NCBI GenBank assembly: GCA_015223225.1
Contig: JADFCQ010000006.1
Location: 432,607 to 496,606 of the forward strand
Origin: Acetobacteraceae bacterium H6797
GTDB taxonomy: Bacteria; Pseudomonadota; Alphaproteobacteria; Acetobacterales; Acetobacteraceae
Direction: 5' to 3'
Length of the DNA stretch: 64,000 nt
Position numbers and translations under genes: made by a program. Positions 1-8,713 of the stretch are shown here, piece by piece; within the stretch, counting starts at the first letter, position 1, and every line of letters begins with the position of its first letter. Below the pieces are notes generated by a model. The model had not been told where the DNA came from. It was given only the letters and a program-made list of their open reading frames with translations, and made no database searches.

Positions 1-488
1 GTCGCGTCGAAGGCCCAGAGCACCATGTCCCGCCCGCGCCACATCATCACCAGCAGCACGCCGGCCGAGACGAGCAGCATCTGCAGCATGTCTTCCGGCG
101 CGATGCCGAGCACATTGCCGAAGATGATGGTGCGCAGCCGGATATTGCTCGGGAAGAGGCTCAGCAGCACCAGGCCCAGCCCGAAGAAGGCGGTGAAGAC
201 GATGCCGATCGCCGCATCTCCGCGAATGCGGCTATTGCGCCGAATGAAGCCCATGACCCAGGCCGCCAGCATGCCCGAAGCGAACGCGCCGAGGGCGAAG
301 GGCAAGCCCAATATCCAGGCCAGGGCCACGCCCGGCACCACGGCATGCGACAGCGCATCGCCCAGCAGCGACCAGCCCTTGAGCGCGACGAAGCAGGAGA
401 GCATCCCGCAGACGGCGCCGATCACCGCGCTCACCATCATGGCGTTGCGCATGTATTCGTAGTCGAAGGGGGTCAGGAGCCCTTCCAT
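1..488 (-). CDS. Manganese/zinc-type ABC transporter permease (Sit/Mnt family), 3' end outside window
   Basis: Membrane permease of a metal-ion ABC importer. About 162 residues are visible, starting MEGLLTPFDYEYMRNAM and containing the family-typical stretch GWSLLGDALSHAVVPG near residue 40, followed by several hydrophobic segments. The reading frame stays open to base 1, so the C-terminal part lies outside the window. The ATG at 488 overlaps the TGA of the ATPase gene by one base (TGATG), implying translational coupling. SitC, MntB and ZnuB share this fold. The MntR-like operator upstream of the operon favours manganese, but iron or zinc transport cannot be excluded. Confidence 0.88.
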   Translation of the reverse strand, partial: MEGLLTPFDYEYMRNAMMVSAVIGAVCGMLSCFVALKGWSLLGDALSHAVVPGVALAWILGLPFALGAFASGMLAAWVMGFIRRNSRIRGDAAIGIVFTAFFGLGLVLLSLFPSNIRLRTIIFGNVLGIAPEDMLQMLLVSAGVLLVMMWRGRDMVLWAFDA

Positions 489-1441
489 CAGCCTGGCGCC
501 ATCGCCTCGCGCGGGGTGAGCCGGCCGAGAACGCGCCCATCGGCGCCGATGACCAGCGAATTGCCCTCCGCATCCTCCACCAGCGTCACTGCCTCGCCCG
601 CATGTTGCCGGGCGGAAGCGCCGAAGGCGCGGGCGAGCTGGGCAGGGGTGAAGACCTTCTCGGTCGGCCCGGCCGCGAGCACCATGCCCTTCACCAGCGC
701 CACGCGGTCACAGAATTGCGGCACACTGGCGAGGTCATGCGTCGAGACGAGAATGATCCGCCCCTCCGCCCGCAATTCGCGCAGCAGCGCGGTGATCTGC
801 TCCTGGGTGGTAACGTCCACACCGCCGAAAGGCTCGTCGAGCAGGATCACCCGCCCATCCTGCGCCAGGGCGCGGGCCAGGAAGACGCGCTTCTTCTGCC
901 CGCCGGAAAGCTGGCCGATCTGGCGGTCGGCGAATTCCCACATGCCGACGCGCTTCAGCCCCTCCTTCACCGCCGCACGGTCGGCGGCGGAAGGGATGCG
1001 GAGCGCGTTCATATAGCCGTAGCGCCCCATCATCACGACGTCGCGCACCGAGACGGGGAAGGCCCAGTCCACATCCTCGTTCTGCGGCACATAGGCGACC
1101 CAATTGCGCTTCTGCGCCTCGCGCACGTCCTGGCCGCCGATGCGCACCTCGCCGGCGGCGGGCGTCACCATACCCATGATGGCCTTGAAGAGCGTGGACT
1201 TGCCCGCGCCATTCACGCCGAGCAGGCCGCAGATGGTGGGCCCGTCCAGTGCCAGCGAGGCATCGCGCAACGCCACATGCCCATTGGCATAGGCAACCGT
1301 GACGGCCTTCACCTGAAGATCGAGCGCGCCGGGTCGCTGCAGGGCCTCGCACGGCTTCACGCCCGTGATCGAGCCGATGATGGCGCGCCAGGGCTCGAGC
1401 GGCCGGCGTTCGAGGGTCTGGGGGAGGATGGGGCCGCTCAT
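488..1441 (-). CDS. Manganese/zinc-type ABC transporter ATP-binding protein
   Basis: Cytoplasmic ATPase of the metal importer. Walker A is GVNGAGKST, the ABC signature is LSGGQKKR and Walker B is VILLDEPF, followed by the H-loop STHDLA, so all catalytic motifs are present. The reading frame can be extended 17 codons upstream to 1492, but that would overlap the binding-protein gene. The ATG at 1441 (MSGPILPQ) has a GGAG about ten bases upstream and follows the preceding stop by four bases, so I chose it. It is the second gene of the binding protein-ATPase-permease operon. Confidence 0.9.
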   Translation of the reverse strand: MSGPILPQTLERRPLEPWRAIIGSITGVKPCEALQRPGALDLQVKAVTVAYANGHVALRDASLALDGPTICGLLGVNGAGKSTLFKAIMGMVTPAAGEVRIGGQDVREAQKRNWVAYVPQNEDVDWAFPVSVRDVVMMGRYGYMNALRIPSAADRAAVKEGLKRVGMWEFADRQIGQLSGGQKKRVFLARALAQDGRVILLDEPFGGVDVTTQEQITALLRELRAEGRIILVSTHDLASVPQFCDRVALVKGMVLAAGPTEKVFTPAQLARAFGASARQHAGEAVTLVEDAEGNSLVIGADGRVLGRLTPREAMAPG

Positions 1442-1445
1442 CGTC

Positions 1446-2369
1446 TCAGCGCTCCGCCAGGGATTGGAAGGCGCGGGTGATGGTCGCCGCATTCACCTCC
1501 AGCAGCTTCAGATAGGTGGGGGCCTCACCGCCCTCATCGGTCAGGCTATCGACATGGAGCACGCCGGCGAAGCGGGAATTGGCCTCGCGCGCCACCTGGC
1601 GCATGGCGCGGTCGCTCACCGTGCTCTCGCAGAAGAGCGCCGGGATGCGGCTCTTGCGCACCGTATCCACCACGCGGCGGATCTGGCGGGGCGTGCCCTC
1701 CTCCTCGGCATTGATCGGCCAGAGATAGAGCTCCTTCATGCCGTAATTTGCGGTCAGGTAGGAGAAGGCGCCCTCGCAGCTCACCAGCCAGCGCCGCTCG
1801 GCCGGGATGCGGGCCAGGCGCTCGCGGATCGGGGCGTCCAGCGCCTGGATGCTGGCGGTGTAACGGGCTGCATTGGCGTTATAGGTCGCGGCATTCCTGG
1901 GGTCGGCCGCGACCAACGCCTTGCGGATATTCTCGACATAGATCACCGCATTGGCGGGTGACATCCAGGCATGCGGGTTGGGCCGGCCGGCATAGGGGCC
2001 TTCGGTGATGTTGATCGGCTCCACTCCCTCGGTGAGAACGGCCGAGGGCACGTCCTTCACCCGGCGGAAGAAACGTTCGAACCAGCGCTCCAGCCCCATC
2101 CCGTTCCAGAGCACGAGATCGGCCGCTTGGGCCTTCACCACATCCAGGGGGGTGGGTTCGTAGTCATGAATCTCGGCGCCGGGGCGGGTGATGGATTCCA
2201 CGATGGCCGCGTCGCCGGCCACGTTCTGGGCCATGTCCTGCAGGATGGTGAAGGTCGTGACCACACGGAGCGGCTTGGGGCTCTGGGCCATGGCGGGAGC
2301 GCCGGCAAGGCCGAACATGGCCCCAAGCACGGCGACGAGCGTTAGGCGCCTGGTCATTCCGGCATACAT
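1446..2369 (-). CDS. Metal ABC transporter substrate-binding protein (ZnuA/SitA/MntC family, cluster 9)
   Basis: Periplasmic metal receptor. It begins with a cleavable signal peptide (MTRRLTLVAVLGAMFGLAG ending AMAQS), followed by VVTTFTILQDMAQNVAGD and the GAEIHDYEPTP motif that supplies the first metal-binding histidine. The PNPHAWMSP segment gives the second. Further ligands are expected in the CEGAF and HVDSLTDEGG regions. The start is placed at the ATG at 2369 because GGGAG lies eight bases upstream; an in-frame ATG at 2384 overlaps that ribosome-binding site. It is the first gene of the operon and sits directly behind the palindrome at 2419-2436. Confidence 0.9.
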   Translation of the reverse strand: MYAGMTRRLTLVAVLGAMFGLAGAPAMAQSPKPLRVVTTFTILQDMAQNVAGDAAIVESITRPGAEIHDYEPTPLDVVKAQAADLVLWNGMGLERWFERFFRRVKDVPSAVLTEGVEPINITEGPYAGRPNPHAWMSPANAVIYVENIRKALVAADPRNAATYNANAARYTASIQALDAPIRERLARIPAERRWLVSCEGAFSYLTANYGMKELYLWPINAEEEGTPRQIRRVVDTVRKSRIPALFCESTVSDRAMRQVAREANSRFAGVLHVDSLTDEGGEAPTYLKLLEVNAATITRAFQSLAER

Positions 2370-2412
2370 GATTCTAACTCCCATTCCCCATACTCATTCC
2401 TGAAGCCCAGAC

Positions 2413-2440
2413 ATAATGATATAGCTAATGCTATATTCAA
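2413..2440 (-). promoter_or_regulatory. Promoter with MntR-like operator for the metal ABC operon
   Basis: Bases 2419-2436 form a perfect inverted repeat, ATATAGC-TAAT-GCTATAT. The arms and 4-base spacing resemble the E. coli MntR operator (ATAGC-N4-GCTAT core). Read on the minus strand, a candidate -35 TTGAAT (2440-2435) and -10 CATTAT (2418-2413) flank the palindrome with 16 bases between them, so a bound repressor would fully cover the promoter spacer. Control by an MntR/DtxR-type manganese sensor is inferred; no such regulator gene lies in the window. Confidence 0.7.
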
Positions 2441-2508
2441 GGGGAAAAATGAACGGGAGGACATCTTTGCCCTCCCGCCCCGTCAGCAGCCGTTGCTGCG
2501 AAGAACCG

Positions 2509-4056
2509 TCAGTTCGCCTCGCCGGGGCGCTGGCGCACGCGCACCCGCTCCAGCTTGAAGCCGCGCATGGCCACGACCTCCAGCTCCAGATCCTCCGCAG
2601 CCACCCGGTCGCCCAGGGACGGCAGCCGGCCCAGATGCTTCATCAGATAGCCCGCGACGGTGGAATACTGCCCGGCCGCGGCGGCCAACCGCGTGCCGAA
2701 GCGCTGATCGACGCTGTGGAGATCGAGCTGGGCATCGACGAGCCAGCTCCCCTCCTCCTCTTCCTCGATCCGGCCACCGCCATCGCCGCCATCCTCGAAC
2801 TCGCCCGCAATGGCCTCGAAGATATCCGTGGGCGTCGCGACGCCTTCCAGCGTGCCGTATTCGTCGAGCACCAGGGCCATCTGCACGCTGGCGCCGCGCA
2901 GTTGCTCCATCAGGCTCAGCACGTCCATCTGGTCATGCACCATCAGAGGCTCGCGCATCGAGCGATCCGGGTCGATGGCGCCGCGCTCCAGCAGGTCACG
3001 CAGCAGGTCCTTCGCGAGGGCCACGCCGATGATGTTCTCGATGCTGCCGCGCCCCAGCAGGAAGCGCGAATGGCCGCTGGCGAGAATGGCGTCGCGATGC
3101 GCTTCCGGCCCTTCGTCCAGGTCGAGCCAGACCACGTCGCTGCGCGGCGTCATGATGGAGCGCACCTGCCGCTCGCCGAGTGCCATGACACCCTGGACCA
3201 TCGAGCGCTCGGCCGGGCCAAAGACGGGCATGGCCTCTTCAGCCTCGGGCTCGCTGCCGGCGGCTTCGCCCTGCTGGCGACCGCCGCCAAGCAGGCGGAG
3301 CACCGCCTCGGCCGTGCGGTCCCGCAGGTCGCCGCTGCGGAGATGCTTAACATGGCCGCGCCGGGCGATCTGGTTGAAGACCTCGATCAGCACCGAGAAG
3401 CCAATGGCCGCGTAGAGATAGCCCTTCGGGATATGGAAGCCGAGGCCCTCCGCGATCAGGCTGAAGCCGATCATCAGCAGGAAGCCGAGGCAGAGGATGA
3501 TGACCGTAGGATGCGCCGAGACGAAGCGCATCAGCGGGCGGCTCGCCGCGATCATGACGCCGATCGAGACGATCACGGCGATGTACATGATCTCCAGATG
3601 CTGAACCATGCCGACGGCGGTGATCACGCTATCGAGCGAGAAGACCGCATCGAGCACCACGATCTGCGCCACGACCTGCCAGAAACTGGCCCAGACCTTC
3701 GGCCCGCTCTTCTCATCATGGCCGCCTTCGAGCCGCTCATGCAGTTCCGTCGTGGCCTTGAAGAGGAGGAAGAGGCCACCGGCGACGAGGATGATGCCCT
3801 TGCCGGTGATATAGACCCCGGCGATGGAAAATAGCGGCCGTGTGAGGCCCACGATCCAGGCGATGCCTGCCAGCAGTGCGAGGCGCATCAGCAGCGCGAG
3901 CGCTAGGCCCAAGATGCGCGCCTTGTTCCGCTGCTCCGGTGGCAGCTTATCGGCCAGGATGGCGATGAAGATCAGGTTGTCGATGCCGAGCACAAGCTCG
4001 AGCAGGATCAAGGTTCCCAGGCCCAGCCAGGCGGTCGGGTCGGCAATCCACTCCAT
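2509..4056 (-). CDS. TerC-family membrane protein with CBS pair and CorC/HlyC domain (YoaE/YegH-like)
   Basis: Integral membrane protein of 515 residues. Residues 1-220 are a TerC domain with repeated hydrophobic helices and the acidic [12 protein letters not shown] motif near residue 20. A second ionisable motif, [12 protein letters not shown], lies near residue 140. Residues 280-410 form a CBS pair ([11 protein letters not shown], then [12 protein letters not shown]). The C-terminal 80 residues match the transporter-associated CorC/HlyC domain. This architecture equals E. coli YoaE/YegH. TerC proteins include manganese exporters, which fits the neighbouring manganese-type importer, but the substrate here is not shown. 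It has a leader of about 200 bases with repeats and a hairpin (see 4060-4266). Confidence 0.88.
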   Translation of the reverse strand: MEWIADPTAWLGLGTLILLELVLGIDNLIFIAILADKLPPEQRNKARILGLALALLMRLALLAGIAWIVGLTRPLFSIAGVYITGKGIILVAGGLFLLFKATTELHERLEGGHDEKSGPKVWASFWQVVAQIVVLDAVFSLDSVITAVGMVQHLEIMYIAVIVSIGVMIAASRPLMRFVSAHPTVIILCLGFLLMIGFSLIAEGLGFHIPKGYLYAAIGFSVLIEVFNQIARRGHVKHLRSGDLRDRTAEAVLRLLGGGRQQGEAAGSEPEAEEAMPVFGPAERSMVQGVMALGERQVRSIMTPRSDVVWLDLDEGPEAHRDAILASGHSRFLLGRGSIENIIGVALAKDLLRDLLERGAIDPDRSMREPLMVHDQMDVLSLMEQLRGASVQMALVLDEYGTLEGVATPTDIFEAIAGEFEDGGDGGGRIEEEEEGSWLVDAQLDLHSVDQRFGTRLAAAAGQYSTVAGYLMKHLGRLPSLGDRVAAEDLELEVVAMRGFKLERVRVRQRPGEAN

Positions 4057-4059
4057 CGC

Positions 4060-4266
4060 GGATCAGGCTCCTATAAGGATGTGAAAATGCCCCGCGACAT
4101 GCCTAAGGCCGGCCATCCTGACGGAGGCCGGGGGCATGGAGACGGGGCTGGGAGAAGCGCGTCGGCCTGGTTCTGGATCAGGCTCCGAGTCGAGGCTCGA
4201 AGCAGGGGAGCCTTGGCCTGATGCCTCTGGCGAAGCCCCGTGAAGAGCCTTTGACGCGCTGTTCAT
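4060..4266 (-). promoter_or_regulatory. Structured 5' leader of the TerC/CBS gene (candidate cis-regulatory RNA)
   Basis: Read on the minus strand, GGAGCCTGATCC occurs twice: at 4186-4175, and at 4071-4060 where it contains the ribosome-binding site. Upstream, 4225-4207 reads GGCATCAGGCCAAGGCTCC, which could pair with either copy. Between the copies, two nested stems (ATGCCC/GGGCAT at 4137-4132 and 4092-4087; CCGGCC/GGCCGG inside) are followed by TTTT at 4086-4083, resembling an intrinsic terminator. A weak -10-like TACCAT precedes the leader. The arrangement suggests alternative pairing controlling translation or termination. It does not match the yybP-ykoY manganese riboswitch in any way I can recognise. 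Confidence 0.4.
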
Positions 4267-4312
4267 GGCGCTATGGTAGCATTTCGCGCGCTGAGGGGCC
4301 AGCGCGCCGCCA

Positions 4313-4477
4313 TCAGCGCGGCTTGTCAGGGCGGCGAGGCTCATCCTCGGGGGGCACCGGCGGCGGTGCTGGGAGCGTCTTGCCCTCTTCCGGCTTGTGC
4401 TCGGTATTGGCCGTCTCGGTTTCATACCGGTCGGTCTTGGTGGGCTTGGGTTTGCTGTCGGGCTCGTCAGCGGACAT
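4313..4477 (-). CDS. Small acidic, proline-rich hypothetical protein
   Basis: A 54-residue protein starting MSADEPDSKPKPTKTDRYE, rich in Pro, Glu, Lys and Asp and with no hydrophobic segment, so probably cytoplasmic and disordered. I chose the ATG at 4477 because GGAGCC lies about six bases upstream. Family unknown. It ends about 47 bases before the candidate leader of the TerC/CBS gene begins and could be co-transcribed with it. The composition bias leaves some doubt that it is a real gene, although the ribosome-binding site is good. Confidence 0.5.
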   Translation of the reverse strand: MSADEPDSKPKPTKTDRYETETANTEHKPEEGKTLPAPPPVPPEDEPRRPDKPR

Positions 4478-4564
4478 GGCGGCTCCTTTATGGCTCCTTA
4501 ACTGCAAGCCCCGTACCCCGGTTTCAGCGACGGCCGGGGGAGGGTTTTGCCCTCCCCGCGCGCA

Positions 4565-5191
4565 TCAGCGAGCTGGCGGGGCGCCGGGCGCAGCGCCGGG
4601 CACCTGGCCCATCTGCATCTGCTGATAGCCCTGCGGCACCGTGAAGCGCGACGCCTCCTGGGCACCGTACTTCACCTCGGTGGCCTCCATGCCGCGGGTA
4701 CCGCCGCCATTGGGCATCTCACCCATCGCACGCAGCATCACGCCATCGGTGGTCACGCAGATATTCGAGGTCACCTGCGGAGTGACGACTTCCCATTCGG
4801 TACACTGCGTCCCGGCCACCGTCGCGGTGCCCTTGCGTGTAAAGCGGGCATCGGGCGGGGTCTGCTGCGTCATCTGGGCGACGGTGGCGGGCGGCATGGT
4901 CATGATCATGCGCTGCTGCTCCATCACCATCACAGCGGAATTCGCCTTCCGATCGATCAGCATCCAGCCGGTGCCGCCGGGCGGATCGACGCGCTGCCGG
5001 CCTTCCGACACGTCCCAGGCCATCTTGATTTCCTGCGGGCCCGGGGCGCCGGGCGTCGCAGGGCCGACCATCTTATAGGTGACGGCGACATCGCGGGTCG
5101 GCTGCAGGGTGGGCTTGTCCTGCACGGAAGCGACCGGCACGAGAGCCGGCATGGCGAGAAGAGCGGCGGCGGCAGTCAGCGTCTTGAACAT
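4565..5191 (-). CDS. DUF4412-like exported hypothetical protein
   Basis: A 208-residue protein with an N-terminal signal-like segment (MFKTLTAAAALLAMPALVP). The body is a predicted beta-rich domain: YKMVGP near residue 43, GTGWMLIDRKANSAVMVME near 77, then a methionine-rich RMIMTMPPA, and TATVAGTQCTEWEV near 125. Alternating hydrophobic strands and a C-x-EW motif resemble the DUF4412 family, whose function is unknown. The last 25 residues are Gln/Met/Pro/Ala-rich. It appears monocistronic. Confidence 0.65.
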   Translation of the reverse strand: MFKTLTAAAALLAMPALVPVASVQDKPTLQPTRDVAVTYKMVGPATPGAPGPQEIKMAWDVSEGRQRVDPPGGTGWMLIDRKANSAVMVMEQQRMIMTMPPATVAQMTQQTPPDARFTRKGTATVAGTQCTEWEVVTPQVTSNICVTTDGVMLRAMGEMPNGGGTRGMEATEVKYGAQEASRFTVPQGYQQMQMGQVPGAAPGAPPAR

Positions 5192-5341
5192 GGCTTTTCC
5201 TTTGCCGTTGTGACGCCGTAGCTCTTGCCCCTATCCGCGCCGCTTTGGCAGCCTAATGCGGCGCACGTTACCGAGAGAGAGGGGGATTTTCATGGAAGTT
5301 TGAAGGGCCGGCCTCGACTTTTCACGTGGCAGTGAGTCTGG

Positions 5342-6196
5342 TCACGGGCCTTCGAGCCCATAAAAACGTGCGCCATTGCAGCCGAAGACCCCTGCCATCT
5401 CCTGTGGACCGCAATAAGGCGCGAGCAGTGCGCGAATGGAATTGCAGACTTCGCCATAGCTGGCCGCGAGCGTGCAGACAGGCCAGTCGCTGCCGAAGAT
5501 CAACCGCTCCGGACCGAAGAGGCCCAAAACATGTTCGATACAGGGCCGAAGATCCTCGAGCGCCCAATCATGATGCGAGGCCTCCGTGACCAGACCGGAA
5601 AGCTTGCAGTAGACGCCCGGCTGCCGGGCAATGGCGGCGATATCGGCACGCCAGGGATCGAATCGCCCCAGCGCGATATCGGGCTTGGCGCAATGATCGA
5701 CGACAGCCTTGAGCGAGGGCACGCGCCGGAGCGCCTCGGCCGCCACCAGGAGATGGCGCGGCCGCAGCAAAAGGTCGAAGCGCAGCCCTGCCTCCGCCAC
5801 GAGTTCCATATGTCGCAACACGCGTGGGCGCAGCAGCCAATGATCGTCGTCGAGATCATGAACCATAGGCCGCAGCGCGACGAGCTTCGGCTGCGCGGCA
5901 TAATGCGCGAGGCGATCGGGGAAGCCGACGCTGTCGAGATCGAGCCAACCGACGACGCCGGCGACGAAATCTGTGCGCGCGGCGATATCGAGGAGGAAAT
6001 CCGTTTCAGCTTCGGTGGGCGCTGCCTGGACCAGCACGGTGCGGCTCACACCGGTTCGCGCGAGAAGAGGCCGCAGGTCTTCCGGCATGAAGTCCCGCCA
6101 GAGCGGGCCGAGATGCGGGCCAAGCCAGCCGTAATCGCCACGCTCCAACCGCCAGAAATGCTGATGTGCATCGAGGGTCATGGGCGTGTCAGACAC
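5342..6196 (-). CDS. Amidohydrolase-2 family lactonase (L-fuconolactonase-like)
   Basis: Metal-dependent hydrolase of about 284 residues, probably opening a sugar lactone. The N-terminal DAHQHFWRLERGDYGWL is the hallmark of the L-fuconolactonase group (metal-binding HxH). HCAKPDI near residue 166 and GSDWPVC near residue 240 supply further metal and catalytic residues. Its start overlaps the end of fucU by eight bases; an internal ATG at 6181 (MTLDAHQHF) is an alternative. The neighbouring mutarotase and aldo/keto reductase support L-fucose (or L-galactose or D-arabinose) oxidation: dehydrogenase, then lactonase, with mutarotase supplying the right anomer. Confidence 0.82.
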   Translation of the reverse strand: MSDTPMTLDAHQHFWRLERGDYGWLGPHLGPLWRDFMPEDLRPLLARTGVSRTVLVQAAPTEAETDFLLDIAARTDFVAGVVGWLDLDSVGFPDRLAHYAAQPKLVALRPMVHDLDDDHWLLRPRVLRHMELVAEAGLRFDLLLRPRHLLVAAEALRRVPSLKAVVDHCAKPDIALGRFDPWRADIAAIARQPGVYCKLSGLVTEASHHDWALEDLRPCIEHVLGLFGPERLIFGSDWPVCTLAASYGEVCNSIRALLAPYCGPQEMAGVFGCNGARFYGLEGP

Positions 6197-6611
6197 GGAT
6201 CACGCCTTTCTTGATCACGATATTCGCATAGAGCCGAGTTTCACCCGTCGCGATGATCGCATAGGCGCCCTTCGCGCGGGCATAGAAGGCATAGCGATCC
6301 ATCTTCTCCATCGCGACGGCGCGCTTCTCCGCCTCCGCCGTCAGGCTCGTGAAATCCGCGAAGATTGGCGGCGCATCGCCGGGCGGTTGCATGACGGCGA
6401 CAGGCTCGGCCACGAAGTCATCCAGCGGGAAGACCGTGAGCACGGCACGCAGCAGATCCGTCACCGTCACGCCAGGCAGGTCCACCAGCCGGGCCGCGAG
6501 GGAGGCAGCGGGGAAATTCGCATCCGCCAGCACGAGCTCGTCGCCATGGCCCATATCGTCGAGCAGCGCGAGAAGGGTGCCGTTCAGCAGAGGGTCGATA
6601 TTCTTCAGCAT
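6189..6611 (-). CDS. fucU: L-fucose mutarotase, FucU/RbsD family
   Basis: A 140-residue cytoplasmic protein of the RbsD/FucU fold that interconverts alpha and beta anomers of a sugar. It begins MLKNIDPLLNGTLLALLDDMGHGDELVLADANFP, where the GHGDELVLADANFP segment carries the family His and Asp residues. The C-terminus has FYARAKGAYAIIATGETRLYANIVIKKGV, also typical. The length equals that of the family. The gene starts four bases after the aldo/keto reductase gene ends and overlaps the lactonase gene, so the three are one operon. The sugar could be L-fucose or a related aldose. Confidence 0.88.
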   Translation of the reverse strand: MLKNIDPLLNGTLLALLDDMGHGDELVLADANFPAASLAARLVDLPGVTVTDLLRAVLTVFPLDDFVAEPVAVMQPPGDAPPIFADFTSLTAEAEKRAVAMEKMDRYAFYARAKGAYAIIATGETRLYANIVIKKGVIRV

Positions 6612-6614
6612 CGC

Positions 6615-7634
6615 TCACTCTCCGATCAGGCCAGCGGAAGCGAGATCCTTCCAGAGTGATTCTGGAATGTCGCGCTCGAACCAGGCGACGTTCTGCCTGA
6701 TCTGCGCGGCATCGACGGCGCCGATCAGGATCGAGGTAATGGCCGGGTTGCGATAGGGGAATTGCATCGCCGCCGCGGGCAGCGGCACGTCATGACGCGC
6801 GCAGACGGCTTCGAGCTTCTTCACCTTCTCGAGAATCTCGGGCGGTGCATCGGCATAGTTGAATTTTCGATCCTTGCCTGCCAGCACTCCGGAATTGAAG
6901 ACCCCGCCGAGAATAACCTCGACACCGCGCGACCGTGCGAGCGGCAGGAAGGTCTTGGCCGCCTGCTGATCGAGCAGCGTATAGCGGCCGGCGAGAAGGC
7001 AGCAGTCGATATCCGCCTCCTCCATCGCGTCGCGGATGACTTCCCATTCATTGACGCCGAGGCCGAAGGCCTTGATGCAGCCAGCATCGCGCAACTCGGC
7101 GAGCGCCCGGAAGCCGCCGCCCTTGGTCAGCGCCGACCAATGCCGCTCATGCGCCTCGCCCTGATGCGTCAGGCGGCCGATATCGTGGACATAGAGGATG
7201 TCGAAATGCGCGAGCCCGGTGCGCTGCTGGCTGTCGTCATAGCTGCGCATGACGGCGTCATAGGAATAATCGAAGACTTCCTGGAAAGGCAGCTTGCTGC
7301 TCCAGCCATTGTCCAGCCGCCCTTTCGGCGCGGGCGGCGGCAGCTCGCGCCCTGGCCGCTTATTGGCCATCAGCCGGCCGACCTTGGTGCTGATGGCGAA
7401 AGGGCCTTCCCTCTCGCGCAGCACCTGGCCCAGCAGATGCTCCGACCGGCCCGAGCCATACATGGGCGCCGTGTCGAAATAGCGGATGCCGGCCTCCCAA
7501 GACGCTTCGACCGTGGCGACGGCATCGCTCGCCTTTACCGGCCCATAGAGCCCGCCGAAAGGCGCGCTCCCCATGCCCAATGCCGTGACCCGCAGATCCC
7601 GCCGGCGAAAAGGCCGGCTGTCCGATGCTTTCAT
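6615..7634 (-). CDS. Aldo/keto reductase (L-fucose/D-threo-aldose 1-dehydrogenase-like)
   Basis: NAD(P)-dependent oxidoreductase of the aldo/keto reductase barrel. It shows the N-terminal GMGSAPFGGLYGPV loop and the YFDTAPMYGSGRSEHLLG motif, which contains the catalytic Asp and Tyr; the Lys follows in STKVGRLM and the His in DILYVHDIGR. The closest characterised type is D-threo-aldose 1-dehydrogenase, which oxidises L-fucose at C1. I place the start at the ATG at 7634 because an AGGGGGGA lies six to eight bases upstream; frames further up are open but lack a site. It is the first gene of the sugar-oxidation operon, 77 bases after thiM. Confidence 0.83.
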   Translation of the reverse strand: MKASDSRPFRRRDLRVTALGMGSAPFGGLYGPVKASDAVATVEASWEAGIRYFDTAPMYGSGRSEHLLGQVLREREGPFAISTKVGRLMANKRPGRELPPPAPKGRLDNGWSSKLPFQEVFDYSYDAVMRSYDDSQQRTGLAHFDILYVHDIGRLTHQGEAHERHWSALTKGGGFRALAELRDAGCIKAFGLGVNEWEVIRDAMEEADIDCCLLAGRYTLLDQQAAKTFLPLARSRGVEVILGGVFNSGVLAGKDRKFNYADAPPEILEKVKKLEAVCARHDVPLPAAAMQFPYRNPAITSILIGAVDAAQIRQNVAWFERDIPESLWKDLASAGLIGE

Positions 7635-7711
7635 GGTCATTCCCCCCTGGCCGCAGCCTCGCTCGGTGGCCGGCGCCTGTCCAGGCGCCAAAGCGTGAGC
7701 GCGGGGAAGGA

Positions 7712-8509
7712 TCAGGCCCAGTGCATCCGCGCGCCCGCGGCGAGGGCCTCGCCGTCGATGGCATGCAGCGCATCGAGCAGCGCGACCTGGAAGCTGCCGG
7801 GGCCCGCGGCGCCCGTCACGGCCCGCTCGGCGGCAAGACCCAGAAGCGCCAGGCCGGACCCGGCGGCATCGAGGCTCGGCAGCCCGGCGCCGAGGAAGGC
7901 ACCCACGATCGCCGTCGCGGTGCAGCCCGTGCCCGTCACGCGCGTTAGCATCGGGTGGCCATTCGCGATGGCCAGGACGCGCTCGCCATCGGTCACGTAA
8001 TCCACCGCGCCGGTCATGGCGACGACGGCGCCGGAACGCGAGGCGAGCCGGCGCGCCGCATCGAGCCCAGCCTCGGAAGCCTGGGTACTGTCTACACCCC
8101 GCGAGATGCCCCCCTCCCCTGCCAAAGCCATGATCTCGGAGGCATTGCCCCTCACCACGGCGGGGCGGAGCGTGAGGAGGGATAGCGCCGTCTCGCGGCG
8201 CCAGGTGGTGGCGCCGATCGCCACAGGGTCCAGGATCCAGGGCTTGCCTGCCTCGCCTGCGGCGCGCGCCGCCAGATGCATCGCCCGGCGCTGCGGGGCC
8301 AGGAGCGTGCCGATATTGACGACGAGGGAGGACGCTTTTCGGACGAATTCCTCCACCTCCTCCTCTGCCTGGACCATGGCGGGCGAAGCCCCGATGGCCA
8401 GGAGGGCATTCGCGGTGATGTTGGAGACCACGAAATTCGTGATGTTATGTACCAGCGGCGCGCTCGCCCTCAGCCGGGAGACGGCCATCAAAAGATCAAG
8501 CGGCGGCAT
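7712..8509 (-). CDS. thiM: Hydroxyethylthiazole kinase
   Basis: Phosphorylates 4-methyl-5-(2-hydroxyethyl)thiazole in thiamine salvage. The 265-residue length matches ThiM. The sequence shows PLVHNITNFVVSNITANALLAIGASPAM near the N-terminus (substrate pocket), WILDPVAIGA near 97, a nucleotide-binding VVRGNASEIMALAG near 125, and VTGTGCTATA near 205 carrying the anion hole and active-site Cys. thiE and thiD are not adjacent. I looked upstream for a TPP riboswitch and did not find a convincing one, so regulation is unclear. Confidence 0.93.
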   Translation of the reverse strand: MPPLDLLMAVSRLRASAPLVHNITNFVVSNITANALLAIGASPAMVQAEEEVEEFVRKASSLVVNIGTLLAPQRRAMHLAARAAGEAGKPWILDPVAIGATTWRRETALSLLTLRPAVVRGNASEIMALAGEGGISRGVDSTQASEAGLDAARRLASRSGAVVAMTGAVDYVTDGERVLAIANGHPMLTRVTGTGCTATAIVGAFLGAGLPSLDAAGSGLALLGLAAERAVTGAAGPGSFQVALLDALHAIDGEALAAGARMHWA

Positions 8510-8713
8510 GGGGATGTCCGGATTGGTTTGCGGTGCGCGGGCTTATCACGCACCGAGGCGCCAAGCCATCCGGCACCCGGCGGCGATCAGCCTCAGGGGT
8601 GAAAACGCTGACTTCTTCCAGAATCACCCATGACGTGGCGTTATTTGATCGAAAAATTTCCACTATCGTTGATTCGGCTCACCTCCGGTAGCGCAAACGT
8701 TATCGCAGACCAA

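Noticed and set aside
4060..4266. yybP-ykoY manganese riboswitch upstream of the TerC/CBS gene
   Set aside because: The expected conserved loops are not visible in the leader; I report it as an unassigned structured leader instead.
8510..8640. Possible TPP riboswitch upstream of thiM
   Set aside because: The stretch has CTGAGGCTGATC-like bases on the minus strand, but the conserved CUGAGA and the second conserved TPP segment are not in order, so I did not call it.
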